Origin: Morinoia aosen
Taxonomy: Eukaryota > Arthropoda > Malacostraca > Amphipoda > Talitridae
DNA: 64,000 bases
Reading direction: 5' to 3'
NCBI GenBank assembly: GCA_030386875.1
Contig: CM059569.1
Span: forward strand, 37,921,842 to 37,985,841
The position numbers were made by a program, and so were the translations under genes. The notes under the pieces are model-generated. The model searched no databases and was not told the origin of the DNA. It saw nothing but the letters and a program-made list of their open reading frames with translations. Below, piece by piece: positions 26,192-38,948 of the stretch (positions are counted from its first letter, which is position 1; every line of letters begins with the position of its first letter).

Positions 26192-28431
26192 ACCGCTACA
26201 TAAGCGTAAAAATTAGAAATTCGCTATTCATACTTAAATAAATTAATTAGTAGCATTAAAAATATAACTCTAATTTATTATTAATTATTTTCTACTTCTA
26301 ATCCACCATCATTGAAGTTTTTGTGTAAATACATGAGAGATCAAATAATCAATCGACATTTCGAGTTCTTAAGCAGCCCGTCTGGCAACATACAAGCGCG
26401 TCGCCTAGTCCACTCACTTTTGCTTGTGGCTCGGTTGCGCGAACATCTCGTAAGTGCAGTGATATTTAGGGTTAAAATACGAGTAAAACCGGGTAAGAAT
26501 ATGTGCCATGTGTTTTTCGGTGTATTGTGTGTTTTTTAATCTAAAGATCTGCTCAGTGTCGTGAATTAGGGATAAAAATTAGTGTTAAGATTCTGAGATT
26601 AGCATGTGTTTTATAGAGTGAATATTGCGTGTCATTTCCCAAACTCCCGCGTGAATTCATACTAGATATTCAGTTAACGTACTGGTTTTTCTCCCTACTG
26701 CAAACATATATTGCGGGTTTTGCCAGTATCATATCACGAATCTTTCATAAACTACTTGTGGACGAACGCGGCCGAATTGCCGGCGTTCATTGCCGATAGC
26801 GTCTTGTGTAATGGCGGAAAACTCTGCCGTCTTCTGTCACTACTACGTGATTTTTAATTGCATTTTAAGCATGTGTTCTAATAGTATTTTCTCTTATTTT
26901 TTTTTACAAATCACTTCTAGCAGTTTTTTTTCTTAAACTTGTTTAAACGCAAAATAATCATTAAAGATATCTTTTTTTTTTAATAGCTTTTAATAAATTA
27001 CGAAGTTATTCATGTCTACTTGCTAAAGTTTGGAACTTCATTCTAATTCCATATATTTACGTAGCCTCACTTAATTCGATATCAATCATCTCAATAAAAT
27101 TAATTTACTTCATCGCATTCGTGTGACAAACACCCACTACTATCTGCCTATCATTGAGTGTGTGCAAGACGCCGGCGGCTTTGGCTTATGCCGACGCGTG
27201 AAGCCGCTGGGTCCACCGCCGCACGAAATATTCATGCTTTCGTTTTCCTTGCGTATTTTCCTTCTGTGAGATCCAAAACGCAGTTTTCCTTTTTCTTTTA
27301 TCAGAGGGAATATTATTCCTTTTATTCCTTCATTCTTGCCAACGATATTTATCAGAAAAAATTCAGTAAAACCTTTATCAACTAACTTTAGGGAATTTTT
27401 CTCCCTGTATTCTCGTACAGTTATCGAGATGTTCTAGAGTACATTAAAAATTCTAAATCCACATGCTACGTATTTTACTTAATTGATGTAATTCTCCTTT
27501 TTTGTTTCATAAGCCATGCCTTGTTAAATCATGTGCCTTCCATGATTTCAGGGGAATTTTCCCCGGTTGCCTTTTGAAAAATCAAAATAGTCTACTAAAA
27601 AAATCTTAAATTTCATGCCTTGCATTTAAAGCAACAGCAGTTGTATCAGACTTTCTTGATTAAATCCTTCCTCTCTCTTCTCAAGTTAGCTGGAGTCGAA
27701 CCTGTAGGAGTTTCTCGGACTTCTCCGTGTGGGAAGATTTGTCATTATTATGTTGGATTTTCAGTAGGGAATGTCTTAATGTCTCTCCTGGAACGCCTAA
27801 TCCAGCATCCTGGACTCCTGTGCAGGACCTCTACATCATCGCCATACACAACCCTCACAGTCAAATCTCCCTGGTTTTTTTTTTTCCCTGAGTGCCATGT
27901 TAAATGTTACGTTGTTAACCTGAGTCATGCTATAACTGCACACAACACACCTTATTATTGAGCCAGCCATTTGGCTTTACCTTGGGAAAGGCCAGCAAAT
28001 CTACCTGAGCCTCAAACCTTTGAGCTACTCCATTTACTCAAGCTCGATTGTCTGCTAGACGTTGGAAAGCAGACCTCATAACGTGACCACATTACGTCAC
28101 TGTTTAGAACTCCTTCAAGTTTCCCCCAAATACCACTTACTCACCACGCTTACTGCCTCGAGTGCCGGCCTTCGTCTACTCCAGCCTGGTCCTCCGGCAC
28201 GGATTGCCACCTCTACAAGCTCTCCGAGATCAAGAGCCAAAGAAGCCAGTTTTCACCTGGTTTCCGCTTCCAAAATAAACTCCGCCACGGAAACTAAGCT
28301 GAGTCCACAAACGTGTTTCATTATCACTCTCGTAATTTACCCAGTACGCTTCGAGAATCGATCGAGTTTTTATTGGCCGTTCCAAATCAATATTTACATA
28401 CAAAATAATCAACGGTCCCGAAAACCCGACA
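26175..28431 (+). mobile_element. Solo LTR B1 inserted between gag and pol of element A
   Basis: 2257 bp, opening TGTAGCATACC and closing CGAAAACCCGACA, flanked by the 4 bp duplication TATG (26171-26174 and 28432-28435). Plus orientation, antisense to A. It is alignable over its length with the copy at 43654-50428, which lacks a small duplication seen here just inside the start (TAGCATACC repeated). The first 200 bp resemble the starts of A and D. It is non-coding, and only a single LTR remains, so the parent element was lost by LTR-LTR recombination. Confidence 0.93.
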
Positions 28432-29402
28432 TATGCGTCGCTGTTCGCGTTTCCCGAAGTCATTTCGGTATAACGCGGACAGTATCTAGAGGCACATTTG
28501 CGAGCTTGGTCACCAAATTTCATGTGGTACCAGCATAAATTGCTACTAGCATCACGAGAGCGCGACCGAAAGCGACGGTCTTGATTTGACCTATCATAAG
28601 ATCTACCTCTATCAAAACGTTGAGAAGGAGGAAAAGGATGATAGTTTGAGGGATAGTCATAGGGATAATCGTAGGCATTTTGGTGGCTTTGGAATCTCCC
28701 TGGGCCTTGCTGAATGTGAGCCACACTCTGACCTAAATTGCAATTCTGTAAAGCTTGCTTTATCTCGGCGATGTCTTGCTGCATCTTATCTATTGTGGCT
28801 GCGGATTGATTCTGTGTATTTACGGGGCTAAAATTTGCAGAAGCTGCATTCAGGGACGCAACTTGCGGTGCCTGTGGCGAATTAATGTTGCGCATCACCG
28901 TCTCGGTGGACTCCGCGAGCTTTTCTAACGTTTGATCGGGGCCTGCTAGCGATAGAAATGGGCGCACATTATGTGGAAGCTTAGTCATGAAAACTTCCTT
29001 CAGAAATCCCTCAGCTACGGCAACACCAGTAGCGAGTTTGCGCAGCTCTTTGACTAGCGAAGTGGGAGAGAAAGAGCTAGAGACAGATGGAATTGCTGAG
29101 GCGTCTACCAAACTCCGAAATTTGTCCGCATCGGACATCTGCAACTTCTGCAGAATCTTTCTTTTTAAGGTGCCGTACGGATCAAAGGCGGGAGGGTTTT
29201 CGAGCAATTGATTTGAATCATTCAACAATTTTGTGGGAGCTGCGGACACAAGGGCGTAGAATTTGTCATGTTCATCCCTTATTTTGTGATATCTAAACAT
29301 GGCTTCGACCTGTTGGAACCAGGTCTGAGCATCCCCTGGAATAAAGGGGGGGAGCCTAATGGGTTTTGTGGGGGCTCGATCTTCATTGTCTGATTCAGTC
29401 AT
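28432..29402 (-). CDS. gag: Gag of element A
   Basis: About 323 native residues from ATG at 29402. A conserved capsid-like beginning (LPPFIPGDAQTWFQQVEAMF) is typical of CsRn1/Kabuki Gag. A basic, Arg/Ser/Asp-rich C-terminal part carries a single zinc motif of C-x2-H-x9-C-x4-C type (CWYH...KCASRYC, about residues 289-308), the unusual CHCC box of this clade. The native frame reaches its stop exactly at the B1 insertion site. The remaining 60 or so residues of the longer open frame are read from B1 and are not Gag. Confidence 0.92.
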
Positions 29403-29470
29403 GCTAGCAGCTTTCTTTCAATTTGCGTAATCAACGCCTATGACTTGGAATTAAGTGGCAAGGGTTTGCG

Positions 29471-29805
29471 TTATTTCTTTACCTACACAATCATTCAAAT
29501 TAAGTTGAAACAGAAGGAAGGAAATATGAAATTGGAAACGAGAAAAAAATTTTTATGCGGTATGCGGCAATTAGCGTAGGCACAAAAATAAAGCAGGTGA
29601 GAAAAATTATTTTTCTACCTACTCAATCGATCAATAACGTTGAAGAAACGGAGGGAAAGAGAGAATGTAAACGCGAATTTTTACGGTAGTCAGAATAAAC
29701 GTAATAAACGTAAGCACAGAAATAGGGGAAAAAATATATTTTTCCTACCTACTGAGGCACATAAAACAAAAGGACAGTATAGCGCTGAAAGAAAAAATTT
29801 TTGTT
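29471..29805 (-). repeat. Diverged tandem repeats in the leader of element A
   Basis: Two and a half units of about 133 bp marked by TTATTTNTCTACCTACNCAATC, GTTGAA...GAAGGAAGGAAA-like purine blocks and a GTAAGCACA-like end. They lie between the primer site and gag, where packaging or translation signals would be expected. Confidence 0.55.
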
Positions 29806-30016
29806 AGAGCTGCTCAGAGAATCACCATTAACACGGTAAATCTAAGAAATTCTCAAAGACTACGACATGGGAAATTTATCACTACAATGATATACCAAAA
29901 TTAACCTCTCTCACAACTTCCCAAACACTTATCGAGTTGAATAGAATTTTTTTAAGTTTTAAAGAAAGTTTTTGGGGTTATTTTAACTGGGGTCTTCACC
30001 AGTGATTTTTATCTTT

Positions 30017-30026
30017 GGGGTCACCA
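30017..30026 (-). other. Primer-binding site of element A (tRNA-Trp type)
   Basis: One base inside the 5' LTR, the minus strand reads TGGTGACCCC, complementary to the 3' end (including CCA) of arthropod tRNA-Trp as I recall it. CsRn1-clade elements are known to use tRNA-Trp. Confidence 0.8.
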
Positions 30027-30027
30027 G

Positions 30028-32363
30028 TGTTAGGATCTGACCGAGGGGGTATAGCCAGTCCTCACAAGACCTCGACAAGCATCTGGGAAAAGTTATGAGA
30101 GGGATAATAAGGCACTTTGGACTCAGCTTTTGTGTATGGTTTTATTTGAAGGAGCCGGGAGGATCGCCGAGACTTGATCCTGCGGATCGCCGAGACTTGA
30201 TCCTGCAGATCTTGACTGAAGTCACTTCGCAGTCCTGAGGCAGTCGCTCCGGCCGGTGGACGAGGTTTTAAGTGTATTGTGTTCAGAATATTCAATTTAC
30301 TGAGGGCAATTTTTAAATAAGCACAACCATCGGTGCGTTGCTCTTTATGGGGGGCAACGCCTGCTTAATTTTGAAGCAGGGGAGTTTGATCACAAGGTGC
30401 CGAGCCTGATGGCGATGATGACTCGTCGTTTGAATAGTAATTAAGATCCAGGCACGCTGACTTCAGCAAATGAGAGGCTGATTCAACTGTGCCCGTAATT
30501 TTAGGCAGTTGAGAATTAAGGCCCGTAATTAGAGAATATATAAGGCTAAAGGCCCAGAACATAGCCAATTCTAATCCGAGTAGAGAGTCCCAAAAGCGGC
30601 CCAGGGAGAATGTTGTAAGTGGTGTGTGTGATGACGTTGAGGTCCTGCAAGGAGTCCAAAAAGCTGGATGAACAGTCCAAGGAGACACCAAGGAAACACC
30701 ACTGACAGTCCACAAATCGTAAAATAATAAAACTCCCACACGGCAGAATTCGAGAATTCCTACAGATCTGACTCTAGTTAATTTCTGGTTCTCCTTTTTT
30801 TCGTCAAGCCCAAAAGTAGAGAAATAGGACAGAATCAATTAAGAAAAACTCTTATACAGCTGCTCCTGCTTTAAATACCAAGCAGAAAATTTAAGAATTT
30901 TTAGTAATACTATTGGTGATTATCTAAAGGCAAAAATCTGGGATCAAATCCCTGGAACCATTTCAAAACACATGACTTAACAAGACATGGTTCAAGAAGC
31001 AGAAGAAAAGAATTACAGCAATTAAAATTTTCATATAAAGAGAATTAATGCTTCTTTAAGTACTCTAGGACGTCTCTATAACTGTACAAGAAATAACAGA
31101 GAAAAATTCTCAGGTTTCATTGATATAAATCCTACTGAAAATCACGGATAATATCAGTTGCAATTAATAAATGGTAGGGAATAATACCCAATAATAAGAA
31201 AAGGAAACACTAAACGTTTTGCTTGCACAGAAAGGAAATGTGCGCGAGATGAAAACATGAAGATCAGTGCGGCGAATAACCCGGCGGCTCTACACGTCGG
31301 CATTCGCCAAAGCCGCCGGCATAATTTGTGCGCACTCGCGAAAGGCAAATGGTAGTGGGTATTTTTGTCACAAGAATGACCAGAATGAAATTAAATTGTC
31401 ATTGAAATAATTTAAATTGAAATAAGTGCGATTAAACGCAAGGTTCAAGGAGTATGAGCTATAAAAGACGACTCAAAACTTTAACAAGCATAGACATGAA
31501 TAACCTTCGTAATTCGTACACATACGAGATTATTAGGAGACGTCTTTAATTATTATTTCGCGTTGGAACATTATTTAAGAGAAACTACTGCAAGTACGCC
31601 TTGTAAAAAAAAAGGAAGAAGATACTATTATAACACATGCTTATAGTGCAGTTATGGTCACGGAGTAGTGACGGAAGACGGCAGTATCTGCTTCGCCATT
31701 GAAAACAACAAAGACACACTATCGACAAAGAACGCCGGCGATTTAGCCGCGTGCGTTCCCGAGTCAGTTTATGAGAAATTTTCGATATGATACTGGCAAA
31801 CACAATATAAGTTTTGCAGTAAAAAAAAACAATGACGTTAGCTGAATATCTAGTATGAATTTTTAACACGTGAATTTGGAAATGACACGCAATATTCACT
31901 CTATATCACCGAGTTAGCACTCTAGATAACACATGCTAGTCTAAGAATCTTAACACTATTTGAGAGTTTATGCCTACTTCACGACACTGAGCAGTTCTTT
32001 ACGTTTAACACAATCACATGAAAAAAACACATGGCACATATACTTTACCCGGTTTCTTTCTATTCTAAGCCTAAATTTCACTTGCACTTACGAGATGATG
32101 TTCGCACGCTAAAGCCACAAGCAAGAGTGAGTCAGTTCAAGTGACGCTCTTCGATGTTGCCGTATCGGGCTGCTTTAAACTCGAAATGTCGATTGATTAT
32201 TTGATCTCTCATGTATTTACACAAAAACTTCAATGATTACGAATTAGAAGTAGAAAATAATTAATAATAAATTATAGTAAGATTTTTAATGCTAATGATT
32301 AATTTTTATTTAAGTGCGAATGGGAAAATTCATAATTCTTACGCTTTGTAGCGATATGCTACA
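30028..32363 (-). repeat. 5' LTR of element A
   Basis: 2336 bp, partner of 20453-22790. In the sense direction it starts TGTAGCATATCGCTACA at 32363 and ends GATCCTAACA at 30028. Confidence 0.95.
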
Positions 32364-35300
32364 GACGCCCAAAGGGAAAACGAGGTCTCTTCAGGTTTTT
32401 TATTTCTTATCCCCTGGTTCCGTGAATCTGCCCAGACAAGTATGATTCAGACTCGGACCAGGAATTGCGTGACAGGAAATCCTAATTTAAGATCACAGTC
32501 GAATAAGCAGTTGACGTATACAGTACTACATAACGAGAAAGGGAGGTATATGAGAAGTAGCTGAGTGAGACATAAGAGGCAACTGAATAATTCTAGCACC
32601 AGACATGATATTCTAATGACGGAAGGGCGATAAGAGTGGTCACGAGGCATAGTCATGGGAGCAACATAGCATAATGACATTTCATGACTCAATTGTTATC
32701 ATCATATAGAAAAGTTTTAGCCTCCCTTAACCACGGCAAAGATGTTCCAAGAGAGGGAAGAGGAAGGCACCATTTACATAGCACCGCACAACAAGAAAGT
32801 AACTTCATACCTCGAGGGTACACGAGAAATAGCTGAGTGAGACATAAGAGGCCATAGAATAGCAGCACATAATAAAGGGAACTCGCCGCCCTGCTAACGA
32901 CGTAGCGCCGCAACAATTCGCATTGCTATTACCAGTATTATTATATAAGAAAGTTTTAGTCTCCCCTAACTGCGACAAAAATGTCCCAAGAGAGGAAAGA
33001 GGAAGGCACCATTTAGCGTGGAGTTGGGGGAACGCGGAATCTACGCACAAGGTGCACAGGAATAGCAAACTAGGAGATAAGTTCACAAAGCAAGAAGGGT
33101 TTCAGTTGCATTGACAGGGAAGAGAAATTTTAGTCGATGAACACATTATCAAGAACACCCTGCCGAAGACACACGGCTAGAAACACATTTAGAAAGAACA
33201 CATTTATGATACGCACACGAATATTGTAAAACTCGTGTCACTAACGCCAGGCAGTAATACGTGAATCGCTCGTTTCGCCCAATGTTCAAAGTGTCTTTTT
33301 AAGGAAGCATAAAAGAATATATACCTGAATACACATCCGTATCTAGCAATTTTAACACAGCGGTCACTAGTTGATAAGCACTTTATTTGAGCAAAAAGGT
33401 GGACGATCGCGCAACAAATGTATAGTCTTCGCATGAATGCCTCACGATAATAAAGAGATGAGTTAGGTAACGTTACAGGTTGAGAGAGAATACTTTAAAA
33501 TACTTACAGACGATGGGGAAAGGTCCCTCACTTTAGACCTGGAGCAGCTTATTCTAGGACATAAATAATTGATTGCTCTGTCTTTTACTTTACCCTATCT
33601 GTGGAAAAAGAGACAGCAAAATTAGGTCTCTAAAGCAGGGGCAAGTCACTCAGGTTATCAAATCAATCATTATCAATAAATTCTATTATAAAAAATGAGA
33701 GAGGCAAGTACACGTTTATCAACGTCGCTTTGAAAACACAGATCATATGAGCTAGTGGTCTCAAATTTCTGCGCCTATTCTCAGTCTACTGAATGCCGTA
33801 ACTTTAGGCTTCCACCTTGCTGACTGGCGCAACTTGCCCAGCACAGCTCATAGGTAAGAAGCCAATCGACTAAATTTATTTTTACTTGCTTCACGTCTTT
33901 CTATTAATGAATGTTATAAATAATACAAAGACAAGGAATAATACAAAGACAAGAAAAATCATGTTCCCAAGTTGGTACAAGTCCAGCACGACGTGCCATG
34001 AATTTTTCAATATCAACAACTGATGTCTAATCCATGGAAGAATCACCATAGTTTTTATTTTCAGTACACAAATCTCTCAATAGTGAAGCAGTGGTTGGTT
34101 TGTATTATCAAATAAATATAAAGTTGTGCTATCTTGTGTTAATCTATGAAATGTAGTAAACTTCAAGTAATCCTCTGTGTCAAACTAAAAAGCATTGAAA
34201 TGTCAGTCTCTCCATGTTGCATTTACTGCCCATGACACTGTTTATAATATTACATATGACAACATAGCTTACATGGCCTGGCTATTATGCAAATGTTGCT
34301 GAGCAAAAAAAAAAACATTTGGACATTAACACAAAATCACTTGGAGCAGTGAAACAGAGATAGGAAAGTTCATTAGTAGAATCACAGTGTTCAGCTAAAA
34401 TACCGCTAAACCAGAACCTGACTAATTCCCATCGTTACACTGCAGCTTACTGGCTACACCGAAAGAAAACACCAGACCCTACCCAACTGTAACTGCTAGT
34501 CTGACTCAATGTAGGTGGGTTTGCCGGCCGCCGGGAGCATCCTCGAATGCTCCAGAAACCGGCCGTTCACCGCTATCGAACACACGTCGTGTGAAAACAC
34601 CCGAAAAATATAGCTAGCGAGGTAACACGTAAATCGAATGAGTTTCCCACTCAAGTTCACTTCCTAAACAACACAGACACTTAAGATTATCCGGGAACCT
34701 GTTCCTCCCACGCACTTCAAACAAATAAAACGTTGGCGTCATTCTTGCGGACGAAGCGCGGATCCGCAAAATGTTGCCGAAACCAAACTATCAAAATTCT
34801 TCAAATTTCCTCACGTCTTGTACGACGTGACAAATTTAGAGTAAGATTTTTAATGTCAATAATTATTTTATTTAAGTGCGAATGAGAATTTTATAATTTT
34901 ACGCTTTGTAGCGAATGCTACAATCTTCTCTTAGATGGGAGGAGTCCGCGCAGGCGAGTGCTCCGGCGAGTGATGACGTTGACAGGAGGTGCGTGTGCGT
35001 GTTTGGTGGAAGTAAATTTTAGGGTACGGGCAATTTAACAAGCCAGAGAATTAGGGCTTTAGGAATGGCTTCAAGTCTTAATTTTTGAGCCGTGATTGAT
35101 GATGGTCAATCAATTTTACTTGGTCTTGGAGTTTAAGAATTATTACACACTGAAGACAAATGTCCGTAGTTGGAGCAGATGGATATTTAGCCAGTAAATT
35201 AGATAATCATACCAGGCTGAAATCAGCTCGCAAAACCGAGGCAAATGCAAGGCTATAAGGTCGAGTTAAATGGTGTAACTCGAAAATTGAGTTGTAAGTA

Positions 35301-37248
35301 TAACTCAAGGTGACTTAATGCTCAGTGAGCGTAAGAACTCAAGTGTAAGGTTCAAGTGTAAAATTCGAGTGTAAAACTCGAGGGTAAAACATCAAGGCCC
35401 AGGGATAATGTGTTGTGGCGTTTGTTGACGGCGATGAATCTGGAATAATCGAAGACGCTGAATTGATACATTCCGAAGAGGCACCAAGAATTATCCACAA
35501 CTGTCATCCCTAGCATTGTAATAAATATTTCCCACCGTGGAGAAAACCCTGACCTTCTTCCACAGATTGAACTCAAAGCTATTAGTTTCATTACAGGCTC
35601 ATGAAGAATAGGAAAGGTTTACCAGCTGGCAATGGCTGTTCCTATATGCTTGATTTACAGTATAAGCATGACAGTAAAAGACTTGTGATTTTAGAGCAGT
35701 CATAATCTGTTATTCATTTTGTGGAATTATGGAAACTACATGTGATTTAATCACACGATTCGTGGAATATAAATGAAATACGAAACAGCTAAAAAATGCA
35801 GGAATATGAATGAATGAATTTCGTACTCTATGATATATCCGTACGAAAATCAAAAGGCAGTCCTAAACCATCCACATGTCAATTATACTGAAAAACACTG
35901 CAAGTATATCTTGTAGTAAAAAGGAAAATATTCAAACATAAATACAGTGTAATCTTGAACATAAAAATGACATAAAACAGCCTGTTTACACTACGCCATC
36001 TTTCTGAACACATCGGCACTCCGCCGTGCAATTCGCACGAAATATCTACGAACGATTTGCACATCTTTAAAATACACAGCACCGATGGAAATTGTAGCAT
36101 TCGCTACAAAGTGTAAAATTATAAAGTTCCTCATTCGCACTTAAATAAAATAATTATTGACATTAAAAATCTTACTCTAAATTATTGTTAATAATTTTCT
36201 ACTTATAATTAGTAATCCTTGAAGTTTTTGTGTAAATGCATGAGATATAAAATAACACTCGACATTTCGAGAGAGAAGCCTCTGGGATTGGCAACACTGC
36301 GCAGTGACGCGTCTCTTTTGAACCACTCACTCTCTCTTGTGCGTCTCTTTAGCTTGGTGTTACAGCATTTCTCGTAAGTAAATCTGTGTTAGAAAATATC
36401 GTGTTCTTTCTTCGTGTTCAAGTGTTAAGTATGAATTGTGACAGTGCGGTATTAATTAAATACGTAGTTATGCGTAGAAGTCGTGATGTAGCATGGTTTA
36501 TTCAGAGTGCTATCTCAACAGGACATAGCGTGAATTTTGCATGTCATGTGCATTTCGTGTGTCAAGATTTTATTATCAACATTCAATCACTTTATTTTTA
36601 TTCTTGCGGCAAAAATATATACTTGCATCTGTCATGGTGATTTTGCTACTCGCGTATAAAAATACTTCGTGAGAGCGTACGGCGGAATGCCGGCGTTTTC
36701 GCGGGAAGATGGCGAACGCAAAAACTGCCGTGTCATGTCATTTCTATGTTCAAGAATTGCACCTCCTTTATGTGTAAATATTATCCTTTTACTACAGGAT
36801 ATTCTTGCAGTGTTTTTCAGTATGATTGACATATGAAAATTTAGGACTGCCTTTTTTTTATTTCTCGTTTGAACCTAGATATTGTAGAGTACGAAAAAGT
36901 ATTAATTCCCATTCTATGCATTTTTAGCTATTTTCATATTTCCTTTCTATTCCACGAATCATGTGTTTTTAAGTCACATGTATATTCCGTAAGTCCACTA
37001 AATGAATAACAGATCATTACTGATCTGTAAATTACAAATCTTGCTTATCTTTTCTATATTTTCTTCCTGAGCCTTCAATGGAACTAAAGCTTTGAGTTAA
37101 ATCTATGGAAAAGGTTCAGGGTTTCTCCGTGATGGGAAAATTTATCTTTGCAGAGTAGGGATTGTCAGTTGTGGAACTTTTCTTTGATGCCTTTTCGAGA
37201 ACCTTCTCATTCAGCGTCTTCGATTAATTGCAGATCCTCGACGGCACC

Positions 37249-37660
37249 TATTATAGAGTGGATAGCCCTACACTAGAGCACAGCATAGGTTCCACATAGA
37301 CACAACATAGTTATAGTACTGAGCACAATAGACAATGCAATGACACAGCAAGTTAGGTAAATAGTTCACTCACCTCTTGGATACCTTAACTTTATACTCA
37401 AATGGAGGTACTGTGGCTAGCGAGATTAGAGCGGAGATAGACGGGAAATGTATAGAATAGAGTAGAATAGAATTAGTACATTAGTGTAGAACTTAAGAAG
37501 TTAGATACCAACCACAGTAGTAATTATATACACACTCGGTCAACATGTACTTGTTGTTGAACCCGAGGCCAATAGCAGACTGACTTGCGAGTGTTGCTCT
37601 CTCGAGCGTTGCCAACTTATGGTCTCTCTAACTAGAAATTACACTACTCGCTATATTACA
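37249..37660 (-). repeat. 3' LTR of element E
   Basis: 412 bp, sense start TGTAATATAGCGAG at 37660 and end CTATAATA at 37249. It ends in TA rather than the usual CA, which the 5 bp target duplication confirms. Confidence 0.93.
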
Positions 37661-37673
37661 CCCCTCCCTCCTT
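37661..37673 (-). other. Polypurine tract of element E
   Basis: Minus strand AAGGAGGGAGGGG abuts the 3' LTR. Confidence 0.85.
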
Positions 37674-37726
37674 AATTAGAAACCCTCCCCCTGTATCCCC
37701 AGTCCCCTTATTCAATATAGTCAATC

Positions 37727-38911
37727 CTAAAGGTCCATTCTCACCACAGGCTTCCGAGCCCGGGTAGACCTGCGTGAGATGTTAGCACTTGGAGGCTCGT
37801 GCATCCTAGCCTCCTGGGTGGGAGTCGGGTAATCAGGTGTTCCGGTGTCAGGTTCATTGGTCGGAGGTGGTGGGTATGAATTTTGAGCAGGTTGTGGAAA
37901 CACGACGGTTTCCTCCGTAGGTTGTTCCAAGGGTTCAGGGATGGTGTTCGAGCAGGTAATAACTTGGTCCTGGTGTCGACGAACGACCTCTCCCCCCTTC
38001 AGTTGGTACTTGTAGGATACCGGGCCTGTTTTCTCAATGGTGGTAGCAGGGGTCCATTTTGGGGAATCCAGCGTGTATTGACGGACCATCACAGGAGACT
38101 CCGGCGGAATATCAACCGCGCGAGACCCTGGGTGGTATCTTTTCTGAGCGTCCTGGCGTTGAGCAACTTTGGACGCGATTGCTTCTGACGGCCAAAGCAG
38201 ATCAAGACGAGAGCGAACTTTTCTGCCTAACATCAGTTCGGCGGGCGTAACACCTGTTGTCGTGTGGGGTGTCAGCCGATAGTTGAACAGAAACCTGTCT
38301 AGTGCTAGGCGTAGGGGTTCCGTTGACTTTCGTATATTCTTCTTGAAAGTTTGTACCATGCGCTCTGCCAGTCCATTAGTTGAAGGGTGGTATGGTGCGC
38401 TCGTAATATGTCGCATACCACATGCCTTCACAAATTCTTGGAATTCAGCCGATGTGAAACACGTTGCATTGTCAGAAACAATTGTTACTGGAAATCCAAA
38501 TGTCGCAAAAGTGTGTTTCAGACACGAGATCGTTTCGCTAGAGGTTGTAGTAGATGTGGGAAAAATTTCAACCCACTTAGAGTGTGCATCCACGATCACT
38601 AGATAGTATTTTCCATCCATTGGGCCCGCGTAGTCAATGTGTATGCGTTGCCAAGGCTTCGCAGGCCATTCCCACGGATGGAGTTCAGCTTTCGTTGGTG
38701 CAGCTCGAGTGCTCAGGCACTCGCTGCATGACTTAGTCGTTTCTTCTAGATCTTTGTCCAGCAGCGGCCACCATACATAGCTGCGAGCTAACTCCTTCAT
38801 CCTGGATGATCCAGCATGGCCAGAGTGCAGTTCGTCCACAATGGCTTGTCTGAGAGCTTGGGGTACAATAATTCTTGCTCCCCAGAGCACACAGCCATTT
38901 TGTGTGGACAA
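37727..38911 (-). pseudogene. pol: Integrase part of element E pol (frame-shifted from RT)
   Basis: Begins, in a frame that is open upstream, at the RRRDELSTQNGCVLWG region. It includes the HHCC finger (HSGHAGSSRMKELARS... CSEC), the catalytic core with Asp in HIDYAGPM, Asp in VSDNATCF and Glu in NGLAERMVQ, and a basic C-terminal region. The reading frame upstream (RT-RNase H) stops at 38949 in another phase, so a single-base indel near 38950 separates the two. Apart from this the integrase looks intact. Confidence 0.9.
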
Positions 38912-38948
38912 TTCGTCTCGCCTCCTAGTATACGGAGCGAGATCAGGG

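Larger units (their letters stand above)
20453..32363 (-). mobile_element. Ty3 retrotransposon A (CsRn1/Kabuki type), complete but split by B1
   Basis: LTR-to-LTR element on the minus strand, flanked by the 4 bp duplication GACG (20449-20452 and 32364-32367) inside G2. Order in the sense direction: 5' LTR (32363-30028), tRNA-Trp type primer site, leader, gag (29402 onwards), solo LTR B1 as an insertion, pol, polypurine tract and 3' LTR (22790-20453). The primer site and a Cys-His-Cys-Cys gag motif are the published hallmarks of the CsRn1 clade. By eye the LTRs differ at about 16-18 of 2336 positions (under 1%), so the insertion is recent. LTRs of 2.3 kb are unusually long. Confidence 0.95.
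20385..34832. mobile_element. Element G2 (probable solo LTR) in D1, host of element A
   Basis: Same ends as G1, flanked by AATTT (20380-20384 and 34833-34837). Without element A it is about 2.53 kb. Only its first 68 bp lie left of A. The intact G1 sequence at 17590-17600 shows the empty site for A, which proves the order of insertion. Confidence 0.88.
16012..34922 (-). mobile_element. Solo LTR D1 nested in D0
   Basis: The plus-strand left end is TGTTAGGATTGGTGGG and the right end is TTGTAGCGAATGCTACA. It is flanked by the 4 bp duplication ATCT (16008-16011 and 34923-34926). The LTR is about 2.04 kb after removal of G1 and G2. It is non-coding and in minus orientation (LTR start at the right). 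Alignable copies are D0, D2 and the continuation of D0 after 34927. Confidence 0.88.

Noticed and set aside
21579-32326. Short frames repeated at 20487-22326 and 30062-31899
   Set aside because: They lie at equivalent positions in the two LTRs of element A and show no coding constraint; LTR sequence, not genes.
26175-36110. Helitron ends, suggested by the terminal hairpin next to the element border
   Set aside because: The hairpin is at the 5' LTR end, the elements have TG...CA termini with 4 bp target duplications, and element A has paired copies around gag-pol.
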